A stretch of 64,000 nt of DNA from Parafrankia discariae (lineage in GTDB: Bacteria > Actinomycetota > Actinomycetes > Frankiales > Frankiaceae). The position numbers and the translations under genes were made by a program. The notes under the pieces are model-generated. The model saw nothing but the letters and a program-made list of their open reading frames with translations. It was not told the origin of the DNA and did no database searches. Each line of letters begins with the position of its first letter. The first letter of the stretch is position 1. Location: the NCBI RefSeq assembly GCF_000373365.1, contig NZ_KB891137.1, positions 23,099-87,098 on the forward strand, read 5' to 3'. Below, one piece after another: positions 56,760 through 64,000 of the stretch.

Positions 56760-57137
56760 ATGACAGGGCGGGCACCGCTCGCGGTCGTCGACCGCGAGCG
56801 GTGTATCGGCAGCGGTATGTGCGTGGACTACGCGCCGGGCACCTTCACCCAGGACGAGCAGGCCAAGGCGGTCGTCCTCACCGAGACGGACGATCCGGCG
56901 GACGTGGTCGGCATCGCCGTCGAGTCGTGCCCGACCGGCGCGCTGCGTCTGACGCGGGACGCGGGTCTGGCGCCCGACGCGGGTCTGGCGCCCGACGCGG
57001 GTCTGACGCCCGACGCGGGTCTGACGCCCGACGCGGGTCTGACGCCCGACGCGGGTCTGACGCCCGACGCGGGTCTGGCGCCCGACGCGGGTCTGGCGCA
57101 GAGCACAGCCCCGGCGCAGGACGGAACAGGAGCGTGA
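56760..57137 (+). CDS. 3Fe-4S ferredoxin with repetitive C-terminal tail
   Basis: 125 residues. The N-terminal ~65 are a single-cluster ferredoxin of the type that serves actinomycete P450s: RCIGSGMCV and SCPTGALR give three cluster cysteines with Gly in the place of a fourth, as in 3Fe-4S proteins. The rest is a tail of eight hexapeptides (DAGLAP or DAGLTP), absent from normal ferredoxins. It starts one base after the amidohydrolase stop. Likely electron donor to the P450 at 57927 and perhaps the one at 46655. No ferredoxin reductase gene is in the window. Confidence 0.9.
   Translation: MTGRAPLAVVDRERCIGSGMCVDYAPGTFTQDEQAKAVVLTETDDPADVVGIAVESCPTGALRLTRDAGLAPDAGLAPDAGLTPDAGLTPDAGLTPDAGLTPDAGLAPDAGLAQSTAPAQDGTGA
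56958..57101 (+). repeat. 18-bp coding tandem repeat (8 units)
   Basis: Eight in-frame units of GACGCGGGTCTGGCGCCC or its GCG-to-ACG variant, encoding DAGLAP or DAGLTP. Order of variants: A, A, T, T, T, T, A, A (the last ends in Gln). Near-perfect identity suggests recent expansion. Confidence 0.95.
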
Positions 57138-57142
57138 CGAGC

Positions 57143-57922
57143 ATGATGCTCGACGGCAAGATCGCCGTGGTGATGGGTGCCGGCTCGGGGGTCGGCCGCG
57201 CCTCGGCACTGCGGTTCGCCGAGGAGGGCGCCCGCGTGCTGTGCGCCGACATCCGGCCCGAGGGGATCAAGGAGACGGCGGCCGCGATCGAGGCGGCCGG
57301 CGGCACCGCGTCCGCGGCCGAGTGCGACGTCTCGCGGGAGGCCGACGTGGCCGCCGCGATCGAGGCGGCCGTAGGGCAGTTCGGCCGGATCGACATCGTC
57401 TTCAACAACGTCGGCGTCCCGACCCCGCGGCTGGGCGCGAAGCTGGAGGACCACACCGCCGAGGACTTCCAGCGCCTCGTCGCGGTCAACTTCGGCGGCG
57501 TGTTCAACGGCTGCAAGCAGGCGGTGCTGCAGTTCAAGCGGCAGGGCGGCGGCGGGGCGATCCTCAACACCGGGTCGGTCGCCGGCCTCGTCGCCTGGGG
57601 TGGTTCCGTCTACGGCGCCACCAAGGGCGCGGTGCACCAGCTGACCCGCGCGGTCGCCATCGAGGGCGCGCCGTTCGGCATCCGGGCGAACGCGATCTGC
57701 CCGGCCGGGATGCCGCACACCAACTTCATGGCCGCCGGCGGGCTGACCGTCTCGGGGGAGGCCCGGGAGAAGATGGTGGAGAACGTCGGGGCGACCCATC
57801 CGCTCGGCCGCCCGATCACGGCCGAGGACTGCGCCGAGGCCGCCGTCTACCTGGTCTCCGACCGGGCGCTCAACATCACCGGTGTGCTGCTGCCGGTCGA
57901 CGGCGGATACGTGGCCAGGTGA
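57143..57922 (+). CDS. Short-chain dehydrogenase/reductase (SDR)
   Basis: 259 residues, classical SDR. Cofactor loop GAGSGVGRASA, Asp after strand 2 (CADIRPEG, NAD preference), FNNVGV for NNAG, catalytic Ser in NTGSVAG and YGATK giving Tyr-x-x-x-Lys, C-terminal LPVDGGY. It interconverts an alcohol and a ketone, fitting oxidation of a P450 product or a beta-hydroxy intermediate. The ATG at 57143 is preferred because AGGAG lies ten bases upstream; a GTG at 57134 overlapping the ferredoxin stop is the alternative. Confidence 0.93.
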   Translation: MMLDGKIAVVMGAGSGVGRASALRFAEEGARVLCADIRPEGIKETAAAIEAAGGTASAAECDVSREADVAAAIEAAVGQFGRIDIVFNNVGVPTPRLGAKLEDHTAEDFQRLVAVNFGGVFNGCKQAVLQFKRQGGGGAILNTGSVAGLVAWGGSVYGATKGAVHQLTRAVAIEGAPFGIRANAICPAGMPHTNFMAAGGLTVSGEAREKMVENVGATHPLGRPITAEDCAEAAVYLVSDRALNITGVLLPVDGGYVAR

Positions 57923-57926
57923 CTCG

Positions 57927-59174
57927 ATGAGTACCACGGCCACTCTCGACCGCGAGCGGGTCCGCCAGCTGTTCGACCTGCGCAGCAGCTACAACGTGCA
58001 CATGGGCGGCGGTTACCGGGAGGACCCGTACCCGGTCTGGCACCGGCTGCGCGAGCAGGCCCCGGTGCACCCGGGGATCGTCCACGAGCTGACCGGCTTC
58101 GCCGGCCCGGCGATGTTCTCCGGGCTGCCGTACCCCGACCGCCCGCACTTCTCCGCCTTCGGCTACGCCGCCTGCGACGCCGCCTACCGCAACCCCGACG
58201 TGTTCGCGTCGGCGGCCGGGCCGGTGGATCCCAACAACGGCCCGTACGGCGCGACGAACAGCATGCTGTCGATGGGCGGGAGGCAGCACCGCCGGTACCG
58301 GGGGCTGGTCCAGCCCTCGTTCGTGCCGGGCAAGGCGAAATGGTGGATCAGCAAGTGGATCGAGGAGACCGTCGGCCTGCTCATCGACGGGTTCGTCGAC
58401 GCGGGCCGCGCCGAGCTGAACGTGGACTTCTGCGCGGCCATCCCGGTGCTCACGATCACCAGCAGCTTCGGGGTGCCCGTCGAGCAGGCGCTCGACATCC
58501 GCGCCGCGCTGACCAGGCCGGACGAGATCGTCCGGATGCTCGCGCCGATCGTCGCCGCCCGGCGCGCGCAACCGCGGGACGACCTGATCAGCATCCTGGT
58601 GCAGGCCGAGATGACCGACGAGAGCGGGGTCACCCACCGGCTCACCGACGCCGAGATCTACTCCTTCTCGGTGCTGCTGCTGACCGCCGGCTCCGGGACC
58701 ACCTGGAAGCAGATGGGCATCACGCTCACCGCGCTGCTGCAGCACCCCGAGGCGCTGGCCGCGGTGCGCGCGGACCGCTCGCTGCTCCGGCCGGCGATCG
58801 AGGAGTCGCTACGCTGGTCACCCACCGACCCGATGTTCTCCCGCTGGGTGACCGAGGACGTCGACTTCTTCGGCGTGCACATGCCGGCCGGGTCGGTGCT
58901 GCACCTGTGCATCGGCGCGGCCAACCGTGACCCGGCCCGCTGGGACCGCCCGGACGAGTACGACATCACCCGCCCCCTGCGGCCGTCCCTCGCGTTCGGC
59001 GGGGGCGCCCACGTCTGCCTGGGCATGCACGTGGCCCGGGCCGAGATGCGGGTCGGGATCGGGGCGCTGCTCGACCGGCTCCCCGACCTGCGGCTCGACC
59101 CCGACCGTGAGGCGCCCCGCTTCATCGGCATGTACGAGCGTGGCGCGACCGAGATCCCCGTCGTCTTCGGGTAG
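57927..59174 (+). CDS. Cytochrome P450 with altered I-helix motif
   Basis: 415 residues. Haem loop FGGGAHVCLGMHVARAEMR with the Cys ligand and ExxR in EESLRWSP. The I-helix reads TAGSGTTWKQ, so the acidic residue of the usual AGxET pair is Gly257, with Thr258 kept. This is unusual for oxygen activation and may reflect special chemistry. The ATG at 57927 follows AGGTGA by five bases; five bases separate it from the SDR stop. Probably uses the ferredoxin encoded two genes upstream. Confidence 0.94.
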   Translation: MSTTATLDRERVRQLFDLRSSYNVHMGGGYREDPYPVWHRLREQAPVHPGIVHELTGFAGPAMFSGLPYPDRPHFSAFGYAACDAAYRNPDVFASAAGPVDPNNGPYGATNSMLSMGGRQHRRYRGLVQPSFVPGKAKWWISKWIEETVGLLIDGFVDAGRAELNVDFCAAIPVLTITSSFGVPVEQALDIRAALTRPDEIVRMLAPIVAARRAQPRDDLISILVQAEMTDESGVTHRLTDAEIYSFSVLLLTAGSGTTWKQMGITLTALLQHPEALAAVRADRSLLRPAIEESLRWSPTDPMFSRWVTEDVDFFGVHMPAGSVLHLCIGAANRDPARWDRPDEYDITRPLRPSLAFGGGAHVCLGMHVARAEMRVGIGALLDRLPDLRLDPDREAPRFIGMYERGATEIPVVFG

Positions 59175-59204
59175 TCCCGAGACACCGGGGGTGAGGAGAC
59201 ACCC

Positions 59205-59639
59205 ATGAGCGAGCCCGGATACACCGCCCCGGACCTGAGTCTGCGCGGGGCCGAGCACGTCGCGCGTTACCGGGAGACCGACGGTGAGGTCGGCTACCTC
59301 TGGAACGGCGTGCCGACCCTGCTGCTGACCACGGTCGGCCGGCAGTCCGGCGAGAAGCGCACCTCGGCCCTGATCTTCGCCCGGGACGGCGACGACTACC
59401 TCGTCGTGGCGTCCACCGGCGGGGCACCGCGGCACCCGGCCTGGTACTGGAACCTGACGGCGCGTCCCGAGGCCGAGATCCAGGTCCGCGGCCTGCACCT
59501 GCCGGTAGTGGCCCGGACGGCGTCCGAGGACGAGAAGCCCCGGCTCTGGAAGATCGTGACCGCGAGCTGGCCCAACTACGACGTCTACCAGACCCGCACG
59601 GACCGGGTCATCCCGGTCGTCGCCCTCACCCCGTCCTGA
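59205..59639 (+). CDS. F420-dependent (Ddn-type) oxidoreductase
   Basis: 144 residues of the deazaflavin-dependent nitroreductase (DDN) family, split beta-barrel. Landmarks: LLLTTVGRQSGEKRTSALIF, DYLVVASTGGAPRHPAWYWNL, RPEAEIQVRG. Members bind coenzyme F420 through the Lys/Arg-rich loop seen here (RQSGEKR). It could reduce an enone or quinone-like intermediate of the pathway. ATG at 59205 with GAGGAG upstream, 30 bases after the P450. Confidence 0.9.
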   Translation: MSEPGYTAPDLSLRGAEHVARYRETDGEVGYLWNGVPTLLLTTVGRQSGEKRTSALIFARDGDDYLVVASTGGAPRHPAWYWNLTARPEAEIQVRGLHLPVVARTASEDEKPRLWKIVTASWPNYDVYQTRTDRVIPVVALTPS

Positions 59640-59696
59640 GAAACCGGCCGCGGCCGCGGGAAACCTGCTGCGGCCGCGATGAAAGGAGCAGTACGG

Positions 59697-60764
59697 ATGA
59701 GCGTCGCACCGGTCTTCGCCAAGGGCCGGGACCTCGACGCCACGGTCGAGATCCTGCGCCCGTGGCTCGCGGCCCGATTAGGCGTCGACGACCTCACAGT
59801 CGGCGAGCTGACCTATCCGATCGGGGCCGGGGTCTCCAACGAGACGCTCCTGCTCGAAGCCCGCTCGGCGGGCCGCGTCGACGACCTGGTCCTGCGGATC
59901 GGGCCCCGGCCCGAACACCAGATGTTCCTCGACCCCCGGTTCCGGATGCAGTACGACCTGCTGGCCGCCCTGCGCCGCGACGGCTCGGTGCGTGTCCCGG
60001 AGCCGCTGTGGTTCGAGGACGACGCCGCGATCCTCGGGCAGCCGTTCTTCGTGATGCGCCGGATGCGCGGCCGGGTGCCGGTCAGCATGCCGGTCTACAA
60101 CAAGACGGGCTGGCTGACGGAGGCGACACCCGCCCAGCGGCGGACCCTGTGGGAGAGCGCGGTGCGCCAGCTCGCCGCCATCCACGTGATGCCCGTGGAC
60201 GAGGTGGGCTTCGTCGACCTCGCAGAGCTGGGCAGCACCGGCCCCGAGCAGCAGCTCACCTACTGGAACCGCTTCGCGGCGTGGGCGCTCGAGGACGAGA
60301 TCCCCGACGCCGTGCGCACCCTGTTCGAGTGGCTGGCCGCGAACCGGCCCACCGAGCCCGTGCCCGGCCTGTCCTGGGGCGACGCCCGGATCGGCAACAT
60401 GATGTTCGGCGCCGACTTCGAGGTCGTCGGCGTCATGGACTGGGAGCAGGCGTCGCTGGCCGGCCCGATGGCCGATCTCGGCTGGTGGCTGCACTTCGAC
60501 GAGATCCACAGCTCCTTCCAGGGCCTGGCGCGCCTCGACGGCCTCGGCACCCGGCAGGAGACCATCGACCTCTGGGAGGAGCTGACCGGCCGGCGGGTCG
60601 AGAACCTGCTCTGGCACGAGGTCTTCGCCTGCGTCAAGACGGCCCTGCTCGGCCTGCACACCCGCCGGTCGATGCGGCTCCCGGTGGCGGGCCGCTCGGA
60701 GCGCGGCCCCTACCTGCAACGCGCCTACCGCCTGCTCGACCTGAACCTGGAGGAACTGCCGTGA
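59697..60764 (+). CDS. APH-type phosphotransferase (CoA-pathway-associated kinase-like)
   Basis: 355 residues. Aminoglycoside-phosphotransferase-like kinase fold: GAGVSNETLLLEA (nucleotide loop), FVMRRMRGRVP (hinge), the catalytic-loop equivalent LSWGDARIGNMMF and the metal-binding VMDWEQA. The His of the usual HGD is Trp here, a variant common in APH proteins encoded beside acyl-CoA dehydrogenases. These phosphorylate unknown small hydroxylated substrates, not necessarily antibiotics. The ATG at 59697 has AAAGGAG eight bases upstream; an ATG at 59679 lacks a ribosome binding site. Coupled to the next gene by GTGA. Confidence 0.87.
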   Translation: MSVAPVFAKGRDLDATVEILRPWLAARLGVDDLTVGELTYPIGAGVSNETLLLEARSAGRVDDLVLRIGPRPEHQMFLDPRFRMQYDLLAALRRDGSVRVPEPLWFEDDAAILGQPFFVMRRMRGRVPVSMPVYNKTGWLTEATPAQRRTLWESAVRQLAAIHVMPVDEVGFVDLAELGSTGPEQQLTYWNRFAAWALEDEIPDAVRTLFEWLAANRPTEPVPGLSWGDARIGNMMFGADFEVVGVMDWEQASLAGPMADLGWWLHFDEIHSSFQGLARLDGLGTRQETIDLWEELTGRRVENLLWHEVFACVKTALLGLHTRRSMRLPVAGRSERGPYLQRAYRLLDLNLEELP

Positions 60765-61816
60765 CCCTGCCGGGCGGCCCCGCGCCGTGGGACGAGGACG
60801 TCGTACGGTCACCGGAGTGGCTGACCGCGCTGCTGGGTGAGTCGTGGCCCGGGGCCGTCGTCACCGGCACGACGGTGACGCAGCGGCTGCAGACCGTCGC
60901 GACGAAGGTGCGCTTCCAGGTCGGGTACGCGGAGCCGGTCGACGGGGCGCGGTCGGTCGACGGGGCGCCGGCGGCGCTGTGCGCCAAGGGGTACTTCAAC
61001 CCCGCCGTCCGCGGGCGCGGCACCCGGGTCGAGGCCGACTTCTACCGGAACTGGGCCGCCACCCTGCCGGTGCGGACCCCGCCGTGCGTGTACGCCGCGG
61101 TCGACGAGGAGACGAACCACGCGCTCGTCCTGATGGAGGACCTGGTCGAGGCCGGCGCCACCTTCCTCGACCCGCTCGTCGGCTACACCGCCGAGCAGAC
61201 CACCGGCACCCTCGACCAGCTCGCCGCCCTGCACGCGGCGACGTGGGAGGACAAGGGCGAGCTGACCGCCGCGTTCCCGCCCCGGCTCGCCTCGCTCGCC
61301 CGGGTCCTGGCGCCCGAGCGGCTCCAGACCCAGCTCGACGACGGCCGGGTGCCGGCGGTGCCCGCCGACGTCCGCCGCGCGGACCGGCTGCTGGCGGCGA
61401 TGGGCCGACTGGCCGCGATCACCGACCAGCCGCGCTGCCTCGTCCACGGCGACCTGCACACCGGCAACGTCTACGAGCTGGCCGACGGCTCCCCCGGGCT
61501 CATCGACTGGCAGGTGGTCCAGCACGGCGGGTGGGCGCTGGACGTCGGCTACCACCTGGCGGCGGTGCTGGATCCCGACGAGCGGGCCCGCTCGGAGCGG
61601 GACCTGCTCGACCACTACCTCGGCCGGCTGGCCGCGCACGGCGTCACCCCGCCCGCGCGCGAGGACGCCTGGTGGGCGTACCGGGCGCACCTGCCCTACG
61701 GCTTCTACCTGTGGGCGATCACCCGGGCGGTGGACCGCCCGATCGTGGAGCACCTGACCGGGCGACTCGGCCTCGCCGTGGCCTACCACGGCAGCCTGGA
61801 CCTGCTCGGAGTCTGA
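60761..61816 (+). CDS. Second APH/EcKL-type phosphotransferase
   Basis: 351 residues, a distant homologue of the preceding protein. The catalytic loop is canonical (LVHGDLHTGNVY) and the metal site is LIDWQVVQ; LVLMEDLVEAGATF is the hinge. The family includes ecdysteroid-kinase-like proteins and choline-type kinases. The GTG at 60761 overlaps the previous stop (GTGA) with GGAGGAAC upstream. A duplicated 13-base stretch (GTCGACGGGGCGC) gives a small repeat near residue 65. Two adjacent kinases at the end of a catabolic operon suggest phosphorylation of a pathway alcohol; not provable from sequence. Confidence 0.85.
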   Translation: MTLPGGPAPWDEDVVRSPEWLTALLGESWPGAVVTGTTVTQRLQTVATKVRFQVGYAEPVDGARSVDGAPAALCAKGYFNPAVRGRGTRVEADFYRNWAATLPVRTPPCVYAAVDEETNHALVLMEDLVEAGATFLDPLVGYTAEQTTGTLDQLAALHAATWEDKGELTAAFPPRLASLARVLAPERLQTQLDDGRVPAVPADVRRADRLLAAMGRLAAITDQPRCLVHGDLHTGNVYELADGSPGLIDWQVVQHGGWALDVGYHLAAVLDPDERARSERDLLDHYLGRLAAHGVTPPAREDAWWAYRAHLPYGFYLWAITRAVDRPIVEHLTGRLGLAVAYHGSLDLLGV

Positions 61817-61841
61817 GAACCGATCGGAGTCTGAGAACCGA
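61807..61841. repeat. 17-bp direct repeat over a stop codon
   Basis: CGGAGTCTGAGAACCGA at 61807-61823 and again at 61825-61841. The TGA stop of the phosphotransferase gene (61814-61816) lies in the first copy. Confidence 0.9.
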
Positions 61842-62214
61842 CCCGGGGACCCGGGACACCGCGCGGTCGCCCCGGCTTCCGACGCCCCCGACGTGGCGAA
61901 GATGACGATCGGCAACGCGCCGTCGAAGACCTGCCCGACGACCACGACCACTCCGCCACGGTGTCGGCCCGCTCCCACGCGCCGGCCCGCTCCCACGCCC
62001 ATCCCCAGGCACCGGGCCACGGCTGGTCCCAGCCGGGCCGCCGGCACGGTCGAGGGCACCGAGCCGAGGAAATCGCTGTCCGGGAGGAAATCGCTGTCCG
62101 GTTCGATGCCGCACTTTCCCGCCGGGAAACCGCACGCGCTCCACCCGGACCGGGCGGGCTGTCTGACAGCATTCGACGCCGCCGTCGACCGCGCGGTCGA
62201 GGCCGGGTGCATCC

Positions 62215-62261
62215 TCCGGCGGGGCGACGATCCGTACAGTACGGATCGTCGCCCCGCCGGA
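62215..62261. repeat. 47-base perfect inverted repeat
   Basis: A 23-base arm (62215-62237, ending CGACGATCCGTAC) and its exact complement (62239-62261, starting GTACGGATCGTCG) around a single A. It could extrude as a cruciform or fold as a very stable RNA hairpin. No T-tract follows on either strand. Confidence 0.9.
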
Positions 62262-62319
62262 TCGCGGTTGGTACGGATCGGAGTTGGTACGGATCGCGGA
62301 TCGCGGTCAGTACGGATCG
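62228..62319. promoter_or_regulatory. Iterated decamer array GTACGGATCG
   Basis: Forward copies at 62239-62248, 62271-62280, 62287-62296 and 62310-62319, and one inverted copy CGATCCGTAC at 62228-62237. Two of them share a longer GTTGGTACGGATCG. Start-to-start spacings are 32, 16 and 23 bases. A cluster of protein-binding sites is plausible. Confidence 0.55.
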
Positions 62320-62510
62320 TGGCTGGTCGGGTCAGTTCTCGCGGGTGCCACCCCCGCGGCGTCGGGCCGGAACTCCCGACGGCATCAGGCAGCCTCGGGT
62401 AAGCAGCACGCTCGCCCGGATTCGCGGGCGCGGGCGGGGCGATTCCCTGGGTCGCTCCAGCCGCCGCGGCGCGACACCGCCGGCGCAGCGGCCCGCGGGC
62501 AGGGGCCCGG

Positions 62511-62741
62511 TCACGCCGCGGTACCGAAGGCCATCAGGCCCAGCATTCCGAACGCGGCGACGATCACGGCCAGGCTCGCGGTGGTGGCGAGGAACGCCGA
62601 CCTGCGGTCGGCGACGTCCGCCCGCTCGGCGAGATACGCCCGGTCGGCGACGTGGGCCCGGTAGACCCGGTAGGCCCGGTCGACGCGGCGCACGTGCGGA
62701 CGCCGGACGGCCCGCCGCCGGGTGCTGTGCCGGCCGCTCAT
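62511..62741 (-). CDS. Small tail-anchored membrane protein
   Basis: 76 residues from the ATG at 62741. A basic, Arg/Tyr/Ala-rich N-terminal half with a repeating pattern (RVDRAYRVYRAHVADRAYLA) is probably helical. One C-terminal membrane helix follows (TTASLAVIVAAFGMLGLMAF). No family recognised. No clear ribosome binding site; a GTG at 62807 in the same frame is an alternative start. Real but uncertain. Confidence 0.5.
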   Translation of the reverse strand: MSGRHSTRRRAVRRPHVRRVDRAYRVYRAHVADRAYLAERADVADRRSAFLATTASLAVIVAAFGMLGLMAFGTAA

Positions 62742-63190
62742 GACGCGCGGGGCCCGCGACGAGCGGAGAAACCCGGGAGGAAGCCGTCCGCCTTCCGTTG
62801 TGAACACGTTGACGCGGGAACCTCGGCCGCGCCGGCCGGAGACATGGTGGCCGCGCCTGTCCGGGGGCAGACGGTGCCGTCTTCTCCACCCATCGATGAC
62901 CGCTCCGTTTCGCTAGATGGCCTGCGCCGTACTGGATCTACCCCATTCGCGCCGACACACAGGGCAGGTGTGCCGGCGGGCGGGGCGCCAGGAGCCGCCG
63001 ACCTCGTCGCCGCCCGCCCCCGACTGGGATAGTGGAACCGTAGAGGCTTCCGTGGGAGCGAGTGGAGCGTCTGCCAGTCGGGCATGAAAGGTAGCCGGCG
63101 TGTTACGGCCAGAGTCCACCTACCGACGGGCGGCGAACGGGTCGGGGCCGGGCGCGGGCCCGGAAACGGAGCCCCGGGCGGGGCCCGGAA
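62742..63190. other. Gene-free stretch
   Basis: About 450 bases with open frames only of shadow type. Nothing recognisable as a tRNA, small RNA or promoter was seen. The 3' end of the phytase-like gene begins at 63191. Confidence 0.4.
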
Positions 63191-64000
63191 TCAGCCGAGC
63201 GGGCGGTTCAGCCGCAGCTGCAGAATCTTGCTCTGCACGCCCGAATCCACGAGCTGGCCGGCCTCGTTGAACGATCCGAGCCCGAAGTCGTTGTCGTTCG
63301 CGACGGCGATCGTCCGTCGATCAATGATCGCGATGCCCTCAATCTTGTCCGGCATGCCCGCAACGCCTTCGAGATCGACGGCGAGACGCTTCGGCAACAC
63401 GGTGACGCCGACCTTCGCCGGGTCGGCCGACGACTCGAGGGACGGGGCCGTCGCCGGGCGGTCCCACCGGCTGCCGAGGATGTTCGTCGCCCGGCGCAGG
63501 TCGACGGTGTAGAGCCGGGAGACGGCGTCGGTCCGCTCGTTGACCAGCAGGGTGTGGTCGTCGACGGCCGCGAGAGAGGAGACCTTCATCGCGGTCGGGT
63601 CACCGGCCGCGGAGGGGTCGAACGCGGCGACGTCCTCGAACCGGTAGACGTACTCACCGGTCACCTTCCGGCTCACCGTGTCGAAGCGGAGAATTCTCGT
63701 GTTACGGGAGGCGTCCCCGGTGGCCGAGTCCGGAAGCAGCAGCGGGCTCTGCACGGCGAGGTAGAGGGTGCGCCCGTCCGGGGCCAGCGTTATGCCCTCG
63801 AAGCCACGGTTGGTCTTGCGCGCGGAGAGGACACCCGGCAGCGAGGCGATGACCGGGTAGTCCGTGCCGGTCAGGTTGAGGCCGGCGGGGATGTAGCGGG
63901 CCAGTACCTGGCCGCGCGCGCTCACCCGCAGCAGCGACGGGCTGTACTCGTCCACCAGCCAGAACTCACCCGACCGGGTGCGGACCAGGCCCTCGGTGTC
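63191..64000 (-). CDS. Esterase-like / phytase-like secreted protein (5' truncated)
   Basis: The frame stays open to the right edge, so the N-terminus lies outside the window. The visible 269 residues match the phytase-like beta-propeller family (esterase-like activity of phytase): DTEGLV, FWLVDEYSPSLLRVS, GFEGITLAPDGRTLYLAVQSPL, KIEGIAIIDRRTIAVANDNDFG. Such proteins are secreted and bind calcium through acidic loops; substrates include phosphate esters. The stop is at 63191-63193. The apparent GTG at 63955 is internal. Confidence 0.85.
   Translation of the reverse strand, partial: DTEGLVRTRSGEFWLVDEYSPSLLRVSARGQVLARYIPAGLNLTGTDYPVIASLPGVLSARKTNRGFEGITLAPDGRTLYLAVQSPLLLPDSATGDASRNTRILRFDTVSRKVTGEYVYRFEDVAAFDPSAAGDPTAMKVSSLAAVDDHTLLVNERTDAVSRLYTVDLRRATNILGSRWDRPATAPSLESSADPAKVGVTVLPKRLAVDLEGVAGMPDKIEGIAIIDRRTIAVANDNDFGLGSFNEAGQLVDSGVQSKILQLRLNRPLG

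Larger units (their letters stand above)
61842..62510. other. Repeat-rich intergenic region
   Basis: About 670 bases with no supported gene but several repeats: GAGGAAATCGCTGTCCGG-type tandem copies near 62066-62101, the 47-base inverted repeat (62215-62261) and the GTACGGATCG array (62228-62319). Open frames here lack ribosome binding sites and recognisable products. Confidence 0.5.

Noticed and set aside
59697-61816. Aminoglycoside resistance genes
   Set aside because: The fold is APH-like, but the context is catabolic and the first protein lacks the canonical HGD His; resistance cannot be claimed.
61893-62743. Plus-strand open frames in the repeat-rich gap
   Set aside because: No ribosome binding site or domain, and they run through the palindrome and decamer array.

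Overview
The window is high-GC actinomycete DNA with GTG starts, GTGA and ATGA stop/start overlaps, strong GGAGG-type ribosome binding sites and Gly/Pro/Ala-rich linkers. WLVAADGG-type surface repeats at the left edge, an F420-type (Ddn-like) oxidoreductase, two P450s and a CoA-ester catabolic operon fit a soil actinomycete, most plausibly Frankia or a relative. The genus is inferred, not proven.

Layout. 1-620: 3' end of a repeat-bearing secreted protein ending in a Zn-peptidase (M15-like) domain. 1174-2853: membrane diguanylate cyclase. 3188-5833: MmpL/RND transporter. 6001-7263: methyltransferase. 7298-12061 (minus): MaoC hydratase, FkbM methyltransferase and glycine decarboxylase GcvP, the last behind a tandem glycine riboswitch. 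12757-13671: two small proteins, one ChaB/Rho_N. 13958-15849: a translationally coupled methyltransferase and haem-oxygenase-like diiron protein. 15945-17492: receptor Ser/Thr kinase. About 17529-17712: IS200/IS605 remnant. 17783-21257: enoyl-CoA isomerase, amidohydrolase and TesB thioesterase. 21445-26464 (minus): MoxR-DUF58-transglutaminase operon in which the transglutaminase has lost its catalytic triad. 26984-33593: propeller-like membrane protein, AMIN-type lipoprotein, second receptor kinase, orphan solute-binding lipoprotein and VOC protein.

33792-46629 is the most unusual region. A secreted multidomain protein of about 3,175 residues (lectin, TIG, FN3, Ig-like, 15 DUF11-type repeats) is split by a one-base frameshift. 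Beside it lie a membrane-anchored DUF11 protein, a small secreted protein homologous to the C-terminal domain of the giant, and a membrane-anchored DUF916/PapD-chaperone-like protein. The composition resembles the WxL surface complexes of Firmicutes and may be an actinobacterial counterpart.

46655-61816 is a catabolic region: a P450 divergent from a TetR regulator, an acyl-CoA synthetase, then an eleven-gene same-strand run (CoA transferase, DUF35, thiolase-like, aldehyde dehydrogenase, amidohydrolase, ferredoxin, SDR, P450, Ddn-like oxidoreductase, two APH-type kinases). It is suited to oxidising an unknown hydrophobic substrate and breaking it down as CoA esters. The right end has a 47-base perfect inverted repeat with an iterated decamer array, a small tail-anchored protein and a truncated phytase-like secreted protein. 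Short tandem duplications spanning stop codons recur through the window.
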